From Photobacterium sanctipauli (lineage in GTDB: Bacteria; Pseudomonadota; Gammaproteobacteria; Enterobacterales; Vibrionaceae): DNA of 64,000 nucleotides. Positions 1 through 8,020 of the stretch are shown here, in pieces (position 1 is the stretch's first letter; each line of letters begins with the position of its first letter). The stretch spans positions 1 through 64,000 of the forward strand of contig NZ_PYMA01000004.1 of the NCBI RefSeq assembly GCF_003026495.1. The letters run 5' to 3'. The notes below the pieces were generated by a model. It worked only from the letters and a program-made list of their open reading frames with translations. It made no database searches and was not told where the DNA came from. Made by a program: the position numbers and the translations under genes.

Positions 1-124
1 CTTGAACATGTAAAGACAGGGTATGTGTTCAGCAATTACGCTGAATGGAAACGTGCATGAGCCGTATACGAGGTCCGTACGTACGGTTCTGTAAGAGGGA
101 TGAGGCGGTAACGCCTCACCCTAC
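1..124 (+). mobile_element. 3' end of a group II intron (domains V and VI)
   Basis: Bases 59-89 fold as a typical domain V: GAGCCGTA pairs with TACGGTTC and encloses a second TACG/CGTA helix. Bases 96-124 form a domain VI hairpin, where GAGGCG pairs with CGCCTC around a GTAA loop. An unpaired A at about position 118 lies roughly seven bases before the likely 3' splice site, which ends CCCTAC at 124. The intron-encoded reverse transcriptase and the 5' part must lie left of the window. The 3' exon begins with a T run, as is common for introns inserted after terminators. The subclass cannot be fixed from this fragment. Confidence 0.8.
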
Positions 125-412
125 TTTTTGTGTAAATCAATACCCTATGTGGTTTTAACGCCATCTATAGGTGCCCCTCATGACAGTTTCACTGGTAACT
201 TTGACGTTTTTATGACGTAACTTTTTTGCCTTCCCCATACAATCTCCATTAAGGCATACTGAAGCAAGGTATCTGAAGTAACGTGTCGTTACGGTGATAT
301 TTGGCTGAGTAGCCGAAGAAATGTGTCTCAAAATAGAGAATAGAAGAGTACATGGAATGTACCGTTGTAGAGTTTGCCATAATTTAGGGGATATAAAGAT
401 GGAGGCAGTATC
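125..412. other. Intergenic stretch between intron end and L,D-transpeptidase gene
   Basis: This is 288 bases without a credible gene. It begins with the T-rich 3' exon of the intron. I see small inverted repeats (for example TTGGCT...AGCCGAA near 302-317) but no recognisable riboswitch or strong promoter. A GGAGG ribosome site lies seven bases before the GTG at 413. Confidence 0.4.
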
Positions 413-1318
413 GTGAGTCGTTTTTTGCTCCTTATATTAGCTAGTGTCATGACATTTTCGGCGCAAGCCGTTGAGTATAACCGTCCAGAGCCTGGTAGTA
501 ATATTGTCGGGGTGATGGAGTACTACCAAGTAAACAAAGGCGATAGCCTGCTGGATATTGCGAATAAGTATGACATTGGTTTGCTGTCATTAATGGAAGC
601 AAATCGCGGTGTTGATCCATTTTTGCCGACACCCGGTTCATTGCTGACTATCCCGATGCAATTGATTTTGCCACCGGTGAAGCATGAAGGGATCATCATT
701 AACCTCGCTGAATTGCGACTGTATTATTTTCCTGCAGACAATGCAGAAAAAGTGTATGTGTTCCCGATTGGGATAGGGCGGATAGGTCGAGAGACTCCTC
801 GTATGACAACGAAGGTGAGCCAAAAAATTGAAAACCCGACCTGGACGCCTACAGCTAATATTCGTAGAGAATACCGTGAAAAGCATGATATAGAGTTGCC
901 TGCGGTTGTACCTGCAGGGCCAGAAAACCCGCTAGGTGATTACGCAATGCGCCTTGCTTATGGTAGTGGTCAATACTTGATCCATGGTACTAATAAAGAC
1001 TTCGGTATTGGTATGCGAGTAAGCTCGGGCTGTATTCGTATGAACCCTTGGGATATCGAATGGCTATTCCAGAATACGCCCCATGGCACCAAGGTTAAGA
1101 TAATTAATCAGCCGCTGAAGCAATCAGTAGAACCTGACGGCTCTCATTATGTAGAAGTACATGAACCATTGTCTCGCACTGAAGCGCAAGCTGGCGAAAC
1201 CAAAGTAGTGAAAGCGAATGATGAACTACTAAGTATGGTATCAGGTGATGAAGTGGCTGAAACTAAATTGAGCGCGGCATTGTTGCTACAAACGGGTATT
1301 CCTGTTCAGTTAAAGTAG
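413..1318 (+). CDS. LysM-containing L,D-transpeptidase (YkuD family), periplasmic
   Basis: A 301-residue exported enzyme of the ErfK/YbiS/YnhG group. These enzymes cross-link peptidoglycan through L,D bonds or attach lipoprotein to it. Residues 1-19 form a signal peptide ending in SAQA. A LysM domain follows at about residues 37-81 (YQVNKGDSLLDIANKYDIG). The YkuD catalytic domain covers about residues 92-230 and carries the HGT...SSGCIRM signature, with the nucleophilic cysteine in SGCIR. Length matches the family (about 300-330). The GTG start is chosen because GGAGG sits seven bases upstream. The gene is monocistronic, bounded by a terminator at 1337. Whether it anchors Lpp or makes 3-3 cross-links cannot be told from sequence. 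Confidence 0.9.
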   Translation: MSRFLLLILASVMTFSAQAVEYNRPEPGSNIVGVMEYYQVNKGDSLLDIANKYDIGLLSLMEANRGVDPFLPTPGSLLTIPMQLILPPVKHEGIIINLAELRLYYFPADNAEKVYVFPIGIGRIGRETPRMTTKVSQKIENPTWTPTANIRREYREKHDIELPAVVPAGPENPLGDYAMRLAYGSGQYLIHGTNKDFGIGMRVSSGCIRMNPWDIEWLFQNTPHGTKVKIINQPLKQSVEPDGSHYVEVHEPLSRTEAQAGETKVVKANDELLSMVSGDEVAETKLSAALLLQTGIPVQLK

Positions 1319-1336
1319 CAGATAGTCATGATAAAG

Positions 1337-1363
1337 ACGGCAGCCAATGGCTGCCGTTTTTTA
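1337..1363. terminator. Rho-independent terminator, probably bidirectional
   Basis: ACGGCAGCC/GGCTGCCGT is a perfect 9-bp stem with a 3-base loop, followed by a T6 run. It separates the convergent transpeptidase and lipoprotein genes. The T run overlaps the stop codon of the minus-strand gene. Confidence 0.85.
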
Positions 1364-1987
1364 TTCGATATTGCTAGCAACGATTCTACTGTCGTTGAGC
1401 CCCTTCAGAGTTGTGGGGATAAAAGGAAGCGGCTTCAGATCCGGGTAGTGTTCGTTTTGAAGCATTCGATCTCGCATATTGGCATAGTCGTGCTGCACCA
1501 TTCCAAATCCGCTCGGATAATTGGTATTCCAGAGCTGGCTTTTGGCTACAAGGCTAGAGGTCAAGAACTGGCCGATGTAAGTCACTTCGTTAGCTGCAAT
1601 ATTGAACCTAAGTCCGAGGTCATCACTGGTTTTTGAATAGACCTTATTGATCCCATTATTGCCAGTAAAAGCGATGCAATATAACTCATACTCACCTTCT
1701 GGAAGTGGCAATGAAAATATGTGGCCTTTTTCCCACTCTGTTTGGTAGTGTGATGCAGAAGTACTGCTGTTTAGAACAATGGCATCATCTTTACCGACTT
1801 TTCGGATAAAGATTGTTGTTTTGAGCCCCTCACCCGTTGAAGGCCAAGAAGTGGTCACACCGAGACTGCCCGTTAGATAGCCAGTATTGGTTTCATTCGA
1901 TTGATAAGAATCGGGTACTAGAGCATCAACCCCGGAACTACATCCTGTAATAATAAATAGGGCAACGATAAGAACGAATTGCCTCAT
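1361..1987 (-). CDS. Putative lipoprotein of unknown function
   Basis: A 208-residue protein with a clear lipobox (IITGC at residues 12-16), so it should be lipidated and anchored in the envelope. The mature part has no domain I recognise. It looks beta-rich, with a central segment (PLPEGEYELYCIAF) resembling the beta-sandwich lipoproteins that carry an EGxY strand. It faces the transpeptidase gene tail to tail and shares its terminator. Function unknown. Confidence 0.75.
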   Translation of the reverse strand: MRQFVLIVALFIITGCSSGVDALVPDSYQSNETNTGYLTGSLGVTTSWPSTGEGLKTTIFIRKVGKDDAIVLNSSTSASHYQTEWEKGHIFSLPLPEGEYELYCIAFTGNNGINKVYSKTSDDLGLRFNIAANEVTYIGQFLTSSLVAKSQLWNTNYPSGFGMVQHDYANMRDRMLQNEHYPDLKPLPFIPTTLKGLNDSRIVASNIE

Positions 1988-2278
1988 AGATACATCCTTG
2001 CTTAAGTGTTAGCTGAGCTAATTTTTCCATTCTTTTCCATTACCTCGCACCAGATATGCCAAAGATAACGATAAAATGATATTACCCTTGTCGTGCGAAG
2101 AATTGCTTAAATATATGCTACAAAGTGTATTTGTAATAGCACTAAGCGTTAAAAATTAATGCTAGCTTCAAAAAATTACTCGATCGCAACGTAACTGGTA
2201 GGGTTTTCAATGGTTTTAATCAGGATCATCGGTTTTGAACTGTGATAACCTAAGCAAAATTTTTAACTAGTAATAACA

Positions 2279-3661
2279 ATGGCTATCATTCGCTTTCGTC
2301 AATTAAGGGCGCACTTTGGGTTAGATGACAGAGGGGGCTTGGCATTTAAGCTCTTTTCCTATTTTGCTGTGAGCCTATTTCTTATCTTGATACTGCAAAA
2401 TATTGCTGAGGCGGCAATGGTTCGGGCTCTGTTGCGTATTCCTGAAAGGATACAAACTGAGATGCTGGATCTCGCGTATCAAGCAGAAGTGATGATTAAT
2501 GAAGGTGACATGGATGAGTTGGCTGATTGGGAGCGGGGGCAGAAGTATTCCTTGCATGTTATTACAGATACCAATACAGCTATCAGTGGGCGAACAATGC
2601 ACCCGCACTTTGAGTTTAAGCTGAGCTTTACTAGAAGTATTGATACTATTTTTGATAATCGCGTCAGCCAACCTATTATCGGTATACCGTTAACTACTGG
2701 TCATCATTTGGTCATTCAGTTTCCTTATCAATACCACCCAGCGAAGAATTTTGCCTATTACTTTCTGGTCATTAAGTTTGTGATTGCCGTTCTTATTCTG
2801 GCTGTTTTCTCGGTTTTATTAGCAAGGTACCTCAAGACCCCGCTAGATAAGCTTCAACAAGCCAGCCATCAGCTAGCAGAAGGCGATTTCAGTGTGAGGG
2901 TCAGTCATGCTGTGGGTAACACGGTGACGGAGTTTTCAAGTCTGGCTTGTAGCTTTGACCATATGACACAACGAATAGAGGATTTAGCAGAGAAGCAACG
3001 CCGCTTAATTAGGGATGTTTCGCATGAATTAAAGACCCCCTTAGCGCGGCATGATTTGGCATTGCATCTTCTAAGGAAGAAATTACCTGAGGAAAGCCAG
3101 CCATTGTTGGCGAAGCTTGAACGTGAGTCGGATGAGATGAACGAACTGGTTTCAGAAATTCTCGAGTTTAGCCGATTAGAAAATGCGAGCTACGACGCTA
3201 ACTTGCAGCCTGTTGATTTAGTGAGTTTGTGCCGTTACCAAGTACTAGAGTTACAAGATATGCTCAAGCCGGGGCAAACATTATCTTTTATTGGTAATAA
3301 CGTAGATACCTATGCGCTAGCCGATCATCGACTGGTTTTGCGTGCAGTTAAGAATCTTGTAGGGAATGCGGTTAAATATGCTGGTGAGCAGGCCTGTATA
3401 TGTGTCGAAGTGAAAGATACTGGTCACGGTGTATTGATTAATGTTGAAGATGATGGACAAGGTATAAAACAACAACATCTACAAAGTGTTTTTGACCCAT
3501 TTACTCGACTAGAGTCGTCAAGGGAGAAGCGTACAGGAGGGTCAGGGCTTGGCTTAGCCATCGTAAGAGAAGCCATGCTCGTTATGCGTGGTGAAGCGAC
3601 AGCTAAAAACCTAGATGCGGGTGGCTTTCAAGTGTCACTTTGGTTCTATCAAGCTCAGTAA
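2279..3661 (+). CDS. Orphan two-component sensor histidine kinase (CpxA/RstB-like layout)
   Basis: A 460-residue membrane sensor. TM1 is about residues 22-46, a periplasmic loop of about 110 residues follows, and TM2 is about 158-184. HAMP comes next, then a HisKA helix with the phospho-acceptor His249 in RDVSHELKTPL. The HATPase domain has an N box (LVGNAVKYA), a G1 box (VEDDGQGI) and a G2 box (GGSGLGLAIV). All catalytic motifs are present. No response regulator is adjacent on either side, which is unusual for this class; its partner must be elsewhere. The ribosome site before the ATG is weak, so a downstream start is conceivable. Confidence 0.88.
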   Translation: MAIIRFRQLRAHFGLDDRGGLAFKLFSYFAVSLFLILILQNIAEAAMVRALLRIPERIQTEMLDLAYQAEVMINEGDMDELADWERGQKYSLHVITDTNTAISGRTMHPHFEFKLSFTRSIDTIFDNRVSQPIIGIPLTTGHHLVIQFPYQYHPAKNFAYYFLVIKFVIAVLILAVFSVLLARYLKTPLDKLQQASHQLAEGDFSVRVSHAVGNTVTEFSSLACSFDHMTQRIEDLAEKQRRLIRDVSHELKTPLARHDLALHLLRKKLPEESQPLLAKLERESDEMNELVSEILEFSRLENASYDANLQPVDLVSLCRYQVLELQDMLKPGQTLSFIGNNVDTYALADHRLVLRAVKNLVGNAVKYAGEQACICVEVKDTGHGVLINVEDDGQGIKQQHLQSVFDPFTRLESSREKRTGGSGLGLAIVREAMLVMRGEATAKNLDAGGFQVSLWFYQAQ

Positions 3662-3738
3662 TTAGCATACGAACTGCTATTTGCCTTGTTAATAAAACAT
3701 CAGATCTGCGGGCTGTTGAATTCCATATTTAATATCGG

Positions 3739-3762
3739 CCTATCTCTTTTGGTAGAGATAGG
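3739..3762 (+). terminator. Weak stem-loop downstream of the histidine kinase
   Basis: CCTATCTC/GAGATAGG is an 8-bp stem without a following T tract. It may stabilise the 3' end or be a weak terminator. Confidence 0.35.
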
Positions 3763-3850
3763 TTCTGCTGGATATGTAGAAGCATAGCCTATTCTAGTGA
3801 AAATCCTCACCAAGGCTCACCTTGTAAACATTTGTTACATTTTGCTGTGA

Positions 3851-3879
3851 TTAACATTTTTTTAACCTTTTGCTATAAT
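3851..3879 (+). promoter_or_regulatory. Predicted sigma-70 promoter for the 3997 gene
   Basis: TTAACA (3851-3856) and TATAAT (3874-3879) are separated by exactly 17 bases, with TG just before the -10 box. Expected transcription start is near 3886, leaving a leader of over 100 bases before the ATG at 3997. Confidence 0.6.
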
Positions 3880-3923
3880 TTTCTTGTGTGATAATAAGTT
3901 AAAGTGTTGCAAAGTGTAAAATT

Positions 3924-3986
3924 ATGAAAAGCAACCAAAACATCAGTTGGCTGGATGAAAAGGTTGTATGGATTTTAGGCAAATGA
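3924..3986 (+). CDS. Possible 20-residue leader peptide
   Basis: A short ORF (MKSNQNISWLDEKVVWILGK) lies inside the long leader of the downstream membrane-protein gene and ends ten bases before its ATG. There is no good ribosome site. It may be chance; it is listed because of its position in the leader. Confidence 0.2.
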   Translation: MKSNQNISWLDEKVVWILGK

Positions 3987-3996
3987 TGGGAGAATA

Positions 3997-4431
3997 ATGC
4001 CGTTAAAGAAATTCATATTGAAGGGATGCTTTTCCTACTCAACTGTCGAGGTGTTTATGAAATTCGGTCTGATTATTATTCTTTCTGCAATTGCTGGTGT
4101 TCTTTCAGGTGAGCATTTCCATTCTTTCATGGTTGGGTTTGGTGTTGCTTCTCTTGCTGTTGGTGCCGGTTATTGGCTATCTTTCCGTTGTTCAACTCGC
4201 TATCCACAGTTAGCTGTATTGATGCTGCTACTTGGCGTTTTCGCAAAAATTGCAGTGACGATTACTGGTGTTATGTGGGGGCTTGAAGCGAACTTGATTA
4301 GCTCGCCATTTATTTTCTCATTGTCTTACTTATTCTTCTCGCTAGTGGCAACATACGGCTACTTTAAACTGCGCGAGTACCAGTTGGCACAATCGGCGCA
4401 GCAAGTGGAGCTAGTAGCAGAAACTGCTTAA
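3997..4431 (+). CDS. Small four-helix inner-membrane protein, possibly AtpI-like
   Basis: This 144-residue protein has four predicted membrane helices. Counting from the internal ATG at 4057, they lie near residues 2-20, 24-42, 51-74 and 83-104, followed by a short polar tail. The third helix (GVFAKIAVT) resembles the G...K motif of ATP synthase I proteins, and the topology fits, but similarity is weak and no atp genes are near. Two starts are possible: ATG 3997 (GGGAG upstream) and ATG 4057 (GAGG upstream), the latter giving 124 residues. Function uncertain. Confidence 0.6.
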   Translation: MPLKKFILKGCFSYSTVEVFMKFGLIIILSAIAGVLSGEHFHSFMVGFGVASLAVGAGYWLSFRCSTRYPQLAVLMLLLGVFAKIAVTITGVMWGLEANLISSPFIFSLSYLFFSLVATYGYFKLREYQLAQSAQQVELVAETA

Positions 4432-4456
4432 AAAAACCTAATAAAGACTTTAAGAA

Positions 4457-4481
4457 AACGAGCCAACTGGCTCGTTTTTTT
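4457..4481 (+). terminator. Rho-independent terminator
   Basis: AACGAGCC/GGCTCGTT with a 4-base loop and a T7 run, directly after the membrane-protein gene. Confidence 0.85.
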
Positions 4482-4492
4482 GTGCAGAAAGA

Positions 4493-4557
4493 AGGTGGCA
4501 TAGCCTCACTCGGAGCACAAGGTGGGGGTAAAACCTTAACTTCTGACGATGCCACCT
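4493..4557. other. Structured element upstream of sgrR (possible small RNA or leader)
   Basis: A perfect 9-bp inverted repeat, AGGTGGCAT (4493-4501) and ATGCCACCT (4549-4557), encloses 47 bases that contain a second small helix (AAGGT...ACCTT). In enterobacteria the sugar-phosphate-stress RNA sgrS is transcribed next to sgrR. I do not find the conserved SgrS pairing sequence on either strand, so identity is open. Confidence 0.4.
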
Positions 4558-4594
4558 ATACCGCTTGGGTACAGCGCTATTTTTACGCTAAAAT

Positions 4595-4634
4595 AGGAAC
4601 CCTAAAACAGAAGAAATAAGAAATATAGGTTCCT
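4595..4634. promoter_or_regulatory. Inverted repeat just before the sgrR start
   Basis: AGGAACC (4595-4601) and GGTTCCT (4628-4634) flank 26 A-rich bases and end five bases before the sgrR ATG. It could be an autoregulatory operator or an mRNA hairpin over the start site. Confidence 0.4.
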
Positions 4635-4639
4635 CTTTT

Positions 4640-6340
4640 ATGAGTGGTCAAAGGCTCAAGACCCAGTTTAAGCGTTTATATCAGCACTTTTCCGGTCAGG
4701 ATAGTGATACCAACCTCCAGGATATTGCTGAGGTACTGTTCTGTACCCGTCGTAATGTTCGCATGGTTATAAACAAGATGGTTGACCAGGGGTGGATTGA
4801 ATGGGAGCCTGCTGTTGGTCGAGGAAAACAGTCTCGCTTAACTTTTCATAGTACAGATAATGAGTTACAGCTAAATCATGCCCGGAAGCTTGTTGCCGAC
4901 GGTAAGTTGGAGCCCGCTTTAGAAGCCTTGGGCAATAACGCTGATATGCTTGCGCAGATTATTCAAGAGCAGTTAGGACATACAACGGCACATGGTAAGC
5001 AAATCGTTCGATTACCTTATTACCGCGCATTTACCAACCTCAACCCCCTTCAGCCACTAAGGCGTTCTGAGCAGCATTTAGTAAGGCAAATCTTTAATGG
5101 CCTGACAAGAATAAATGAGGAAAAAGAGGAAGTGGAGGGTGATTTGGCCCATCACTGGGAGGCTATCACCTCTCGACATTGGCGCTTTTACTTGCGTCCG
5201 TCGGTGAGATTTCATGATGGGCGATTGCTCAATAGCCAAGATATTATTGCGACATTTGATACCGTTAAAACCCATCGTTTGTTCAGGCATATCGAACGCG
5301 TAGAAGCCCCTCACAATAACACCATTGATTTCATCCTAAGCAGCAGCGACCACCGACTTCCTGATTTGTTGGCTAATTTAGTTGCTGTTATCCAGCCAGC
5401 TGAAGCTGACCACTCAAAACAAAATGAGCTTTTTCCCATTGGTACCGGCCCTTATAAAGTGATTCAAAACGACAGTTCTAGGTTTAAGCTGGAAGCCTTT
5501 GACCAATACTTTGGCTTTCGTGCGTTGATCGACATTGTTGATATTTGGATGCTCTCTCAAGTGGCATCCTGTTATTTACAACCTGCCACAGATGTTACCC
5601 AACTGGGGGGAGTGAGTGTTTCTACAAGGCTGAAACTTGATGAAGGCTGCAACTTCCTTTTGTTTAACCGAGTTTCTGGCCTTACTTCAGATAAAGATTG
5701 GCTGGTGTACTTTCAAGGGCGTTTAACCGCGCTCAATATTCTTCAGCAGTTGGATAAGAATCAAATAGGCGATTTTCGTCTCACCAATGCTTACGGCATC
5801 TTACCGGGTTGGGCGCATGTGCCCTTGCACAGCCAAGTGACGCCACCACCGTCTAAACGAACGGTTACCATTGCTTTTGCTTGCCAGCATCCTGTTTATC
5901 CACATATCGCTGAAGCGATAGCGTCGTTGCTTGAGAAAGATGGCATTAAATTAAAGATGCTTGAGCTGACGACAACCGAGATAGCCCTTGGCAAACACGC
6001 TAGCCGTATTGACATGTGGTTAGGGGGCATGAGCTTGATGAATTACCGAGATGATGCATTGTTATCTTGGTTCTTTAATTTCGACCATATCGCTCGCGCG
6101 ATGCCTGACGATGAATTTCAGTTACTTGAGCATGAAGTCGACATGTGGCGTAGTCACCCAGGCCAAGAGTCGCCATGCCAGCAAATTGGCGCGAAGCTCG
6201 TTGAGTATGGGCAGATCCTACCTTTATTCCATAACTGGTTAGGTGTGGATGATACTGGAGCTGTGCAGGGAATGCAGTCGAACTCGATGGGGTGGTTTGA
6301 TTTTAAATCAGTGTGGATGAGGCCAGATCATACTCAATAA
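4640..6340 (+). CDS. sgrR: SgrR, sugar-phosphate stress transcriptional regulator
   Basis: A 566-residue protein that matches E. coli SgrR (551 residues) along its length. The N-terminal winged-helix DNA-binding domain covers about residues 1-70 (CTRRNVRMVINKMVDQGW; VGRGKQSRLTF). The C-terminal domain is related to family-5 solute-binding proteins (LRRSEQHLVRQIFNGLTRIN, HWRFYLRPSVRFHDGR, PIGTGPYKVIQN) and ends with the conserved GWFDFKS segment. In E. coli SgrR activates sgrS when glucose-phosphate accumulates. Here the usual neighbour setA is absent, and only a structured region of unknown identity lies upstream. Confidence 0.92.
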   Translation: MSGQRLKTQFKRLYQHFSGQDSDTNLQDIAEVLFCTRRNVRMVINKMVDQGWIEWEPAVGRGKQSRLTFHSTDNELQLNHARKLVADGKLEPALEALGNNADMLAQIIQEQLGHTTAHGKQIVRLPYYRAFTNLNPLQPLRRSEQHLVRQIFNGLTRINEEKEEVEGDLAHHWEAITSRHWRFYLRPSVRFHDGRLLNSQDIIATFDTVKTHRLFRHIERVEAPHNNTIDFILSSSDHRLPDLLANLVAVIQPAEADHSKQNELFPIGTGPYKVIQNDSSRFKLEAFDQYFGFRALIDIVDIWMLSQVASCYLQPATDVTQLGGVSVSTRLKLDEGCNFLLFNRVSGLTSDKDWLVYFQGRLTALNILQQLDKNQIGDFRLTNAYGILPGWAHVPLHSQVTPPPSKRTVTIAFACQHPVYPHIAEAIASLLEKDGIKLKMLELTTTEIALGKHASRIDMWLGGMSLMNYRDDALLSWFFNFDHIARAMPDDEFQLLEHEVDMWRSHPGQESPCQQIGAKLVEYGQILPLFHNWLGVDDTGAVQGMQSNSMGWFDFKSVWMRPDHTQ

Positions 6341-6445
6341 ATGAGATCATACCTCTGACATTGTTTGTTCATGAAGTTGACATGTTTTGCTTTTAAAAAG
6401 ATAGAGCAGCATATAGAGACCGATGGCAGCAAATGGAGAGTGATC

Positions 6446-6568
6446 ATGTACGATTTTGAACCCGAAGATATGGATTACATTGAAGATGTGCTTTGGGATG
6501 AGAGCCAGTCAGAGATTGAGTATGATGATTGGTTTGAGTCCGAAGGCCATGATGATGACTATCAATAA
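6446..6568 (+). CDS. Very acidic small protein of unknown function
   Basis: A 40-residue protein that is almost half Asp and Glu. The ATG at 6446 is chosen because GGAGAG lies eight bases upstream. An in-frame extension from 6365 would give 67 residues but lacks a ribosome site. It follows sgrR by about 100 bases and ends just before a GC-rich hairpin. No family recognised. It is not similar to SgrT. Confidence 0.5.
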   Translation: MYDFEPEDMDYIEDVLWDESQSEIEYDDWFESEGHDDDYQ

Positions 6569-6576
6569 TAACAAGG

Positions 6577-6603
6577 AAAGCAGGCCATCAGGCCTGCCTT
6601 CTC
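6577..6603. terminator. Terminator-like hairpin between convergent genes
   Basis: GCAGGCC/GGCCTGC with an ATCA loop and a short pyrimidine tail (CTTCTC). It separates the acidic protein gene from the convergent carboxypeptidase gene. Confidence 0.6.
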
Positions 6604-6623
6604 GTATGGAAAATTGATTAATG

Positions 6624-7832
6624 CTATTTCGTCGTTGTTTCCGGCTCCCAATCTTGAGTCGCAAACCATTGATTAATAGGTCGCCATACCACATCTATCA
6701 TCGACTTATACCAGGGTGCTTCTACCGAGGCTTCTTTCGCTAACAAAGCTTGCTCTGCAATGACTTGATCATTTAAGTACCAAGCGACCTTACCTACTTC
6801 TTGCCCAACTTCAACGGGGGCTTCCAAGTTGTGATTATAGTGGACTTTATAATCGATCTGCTTGCGTTGGCGCCTGGGTATGGTGACGGTGCCACCGTCT
6901 GCAACTTCAAGGTTGATAGAAGATGGTGAACCATACCAAACTTTTAATGGTGTGAGCTCCTTATCACCAAAATCTGGGGTGATGTCTTGATAGAAGCGAA
7001 AGCCCCAGGTTAAGAGCTTTTTACTTTCGGTTCGCCGTGTCGTCGCGCTTTTGGTCCCCATCACGACGGCAATGAGTCGCTGCCCATTTTGCTCTGCTGA
7101 TGATACTAGGCTATAGCCAGCTTGCTTGGTGTAGCCAGTTTTTACCCCATCGACATTTAAGGTGGTATCCCATAGCAATGCATTACGATTGCCTTGCTTT
7201 ATTTTGCCGAAAGTAAAAGACTTTTCCTTAAACATTGGGTAGATGTCAGGTACATCCTTAATGAAAGCACGGGTGAGTAGCGCCATATCATACGGTGTTG
7301 TATGTTGTTGGTCGGCATCTAAGCCGTGAGGATTGGCAAAATAGCTATCTAACATTCCCAGTCTTTCTGCATGTCTGTTCATCATTTCGATGAAAGCTGA
7401 TTCATGGCCTGCTACATGCTCTGCTAGGGCAACGGTCGCATCATTGCCCGAAGATACGATGACACCGCGATTGAGGTCATCAACCGTGACTTGGTCTCCG
7501 ACATTCAGGAACATTTTTGATGAACCAGGAAACTTTTTACCCCAGGCATTTTCACTGATGATGACGAGATCGTCTTCGGCTATATGACCCGCTTTAAGTT
7601 CTAGGCCGACGACATAACTGGTCATAATTTTGGCTAAACTTGCAGGGGCTAATTGTTTGTGCTGGTTGCTGCTAGCGATGACATGACCTGACTCATAACT
7701 CATTAACACCCAGCCTTTTGCTGCTACCTCTGGGGGGGAGGGAAGCTGTTGTTCAGCGAAGCTTGGTGCGGCTAGAGAGATGGATAACGCGGTGATGGAG
7801 AATAGTTGCTTTAAGGTGTGTCTTAACATCAT
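6624..7832 (-). CDS. D-alanyl-D-alanine carboxypeptidase (PBP5/6 family)
   Basis: A 402-residue enzyme that removes the terminal D-Ala from peptidoglycan pentapeptides on the periplasmic face. It has a signal peptide ending near SFA (residue 26). The active-site motifs are S65-x-x-K68 (PASLAKIM), S128-G129-N130 and K231-T232-G233 (VKTGYTKQAGYS). A C-terminal beta domain follows (about 290-370) with an amphipathic anchor helix near the end (WYKSMIDVVWRPINQWFA). Length and layout match DacA/DacC; which paralogue it is cannot be fixed, and the usual rlpA/lipB neighbours are absent. Confidence 0.92.
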   Translation of the reverse strand: MMLRHTLKQLFSITALSISLAAPSFAEQQLPSPPEVAAKGWVLMSYESGHVIASSNQHKQLAPASLAKIMTSYVVGLELKAGHIAEDDLVIISENAWGKKFPGSSKMFLNVGDQVTVDDLNRGVIVSSGNDATVALAEHVAGHESAFIEMMNRHAERLGMLDSYFANPHGLDADQQHTTPYDMALLTRAFIKDVPDIYPMFKEKSFTFGKIKQGNRNALLWDTTLNVDGVKTGYTKQAGYSLVSSAEQNGQRLIAVVMGTKSATTRRTESKKLLTWGFRFYQDITPDFGDKELTPLKVWYGSPSSINLEVADGGTVTIPRRQRKQIDYKVHYNHNLEAPVEVGQEVGKVAWYLNDQVIAEQALLAKEASVEAPWYKSMIDVVWRPINQWFATQDWEPETTTK

Positions 7833-7991
7833 TGCTAAATCATCCTCAATCGCTAAGGGCTTATATTGATAACAGTGGGCGGTCTTCGCGCTACTGGAAA
7901 ACGTATCAATGTTGTTATTAGCTTAGTAAAAAATTGAGTTGGTATGATTTATTTGACGTTGGTTTTGTCTTGAAAACGAAAATTTGTATTG

Positions 7992-8018
7992 TCTATACCC
8001 AAGCAGCTTGGGTATAGA
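7992..8018. repeat. TATACCCAAG palindromic repeat, perfect copy
   Basis: TCTATACCCAAG and CTTGGGTATAGA form a perfect 12-bp stem with a CAG loop, two bases after the stop codon of the minus-strand gene at 8021. A near-identical palindrome lies at 28832, and decayed relatives lie at 20831 and 55491, so it is a dispersed intergenic repeat. There is no T tract. Confidence 0.75.
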
Positions 8019-8020
8019 GA

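Noticed and set aside
447..886. Minus-strand ORFs opposite the L,D-transpeptidase gene
   Set aside because: They are shadows of a strongly conserved enzyme, with no ribosome site or recognisable domain.
4493..4557. Calling this region sgrS, a TPP riboswitch or an attC site
   Set aside because: The SgrS pairing core, the TPP conserved boxes and the attC core sites are all absent; only the inverted repeat is certain.
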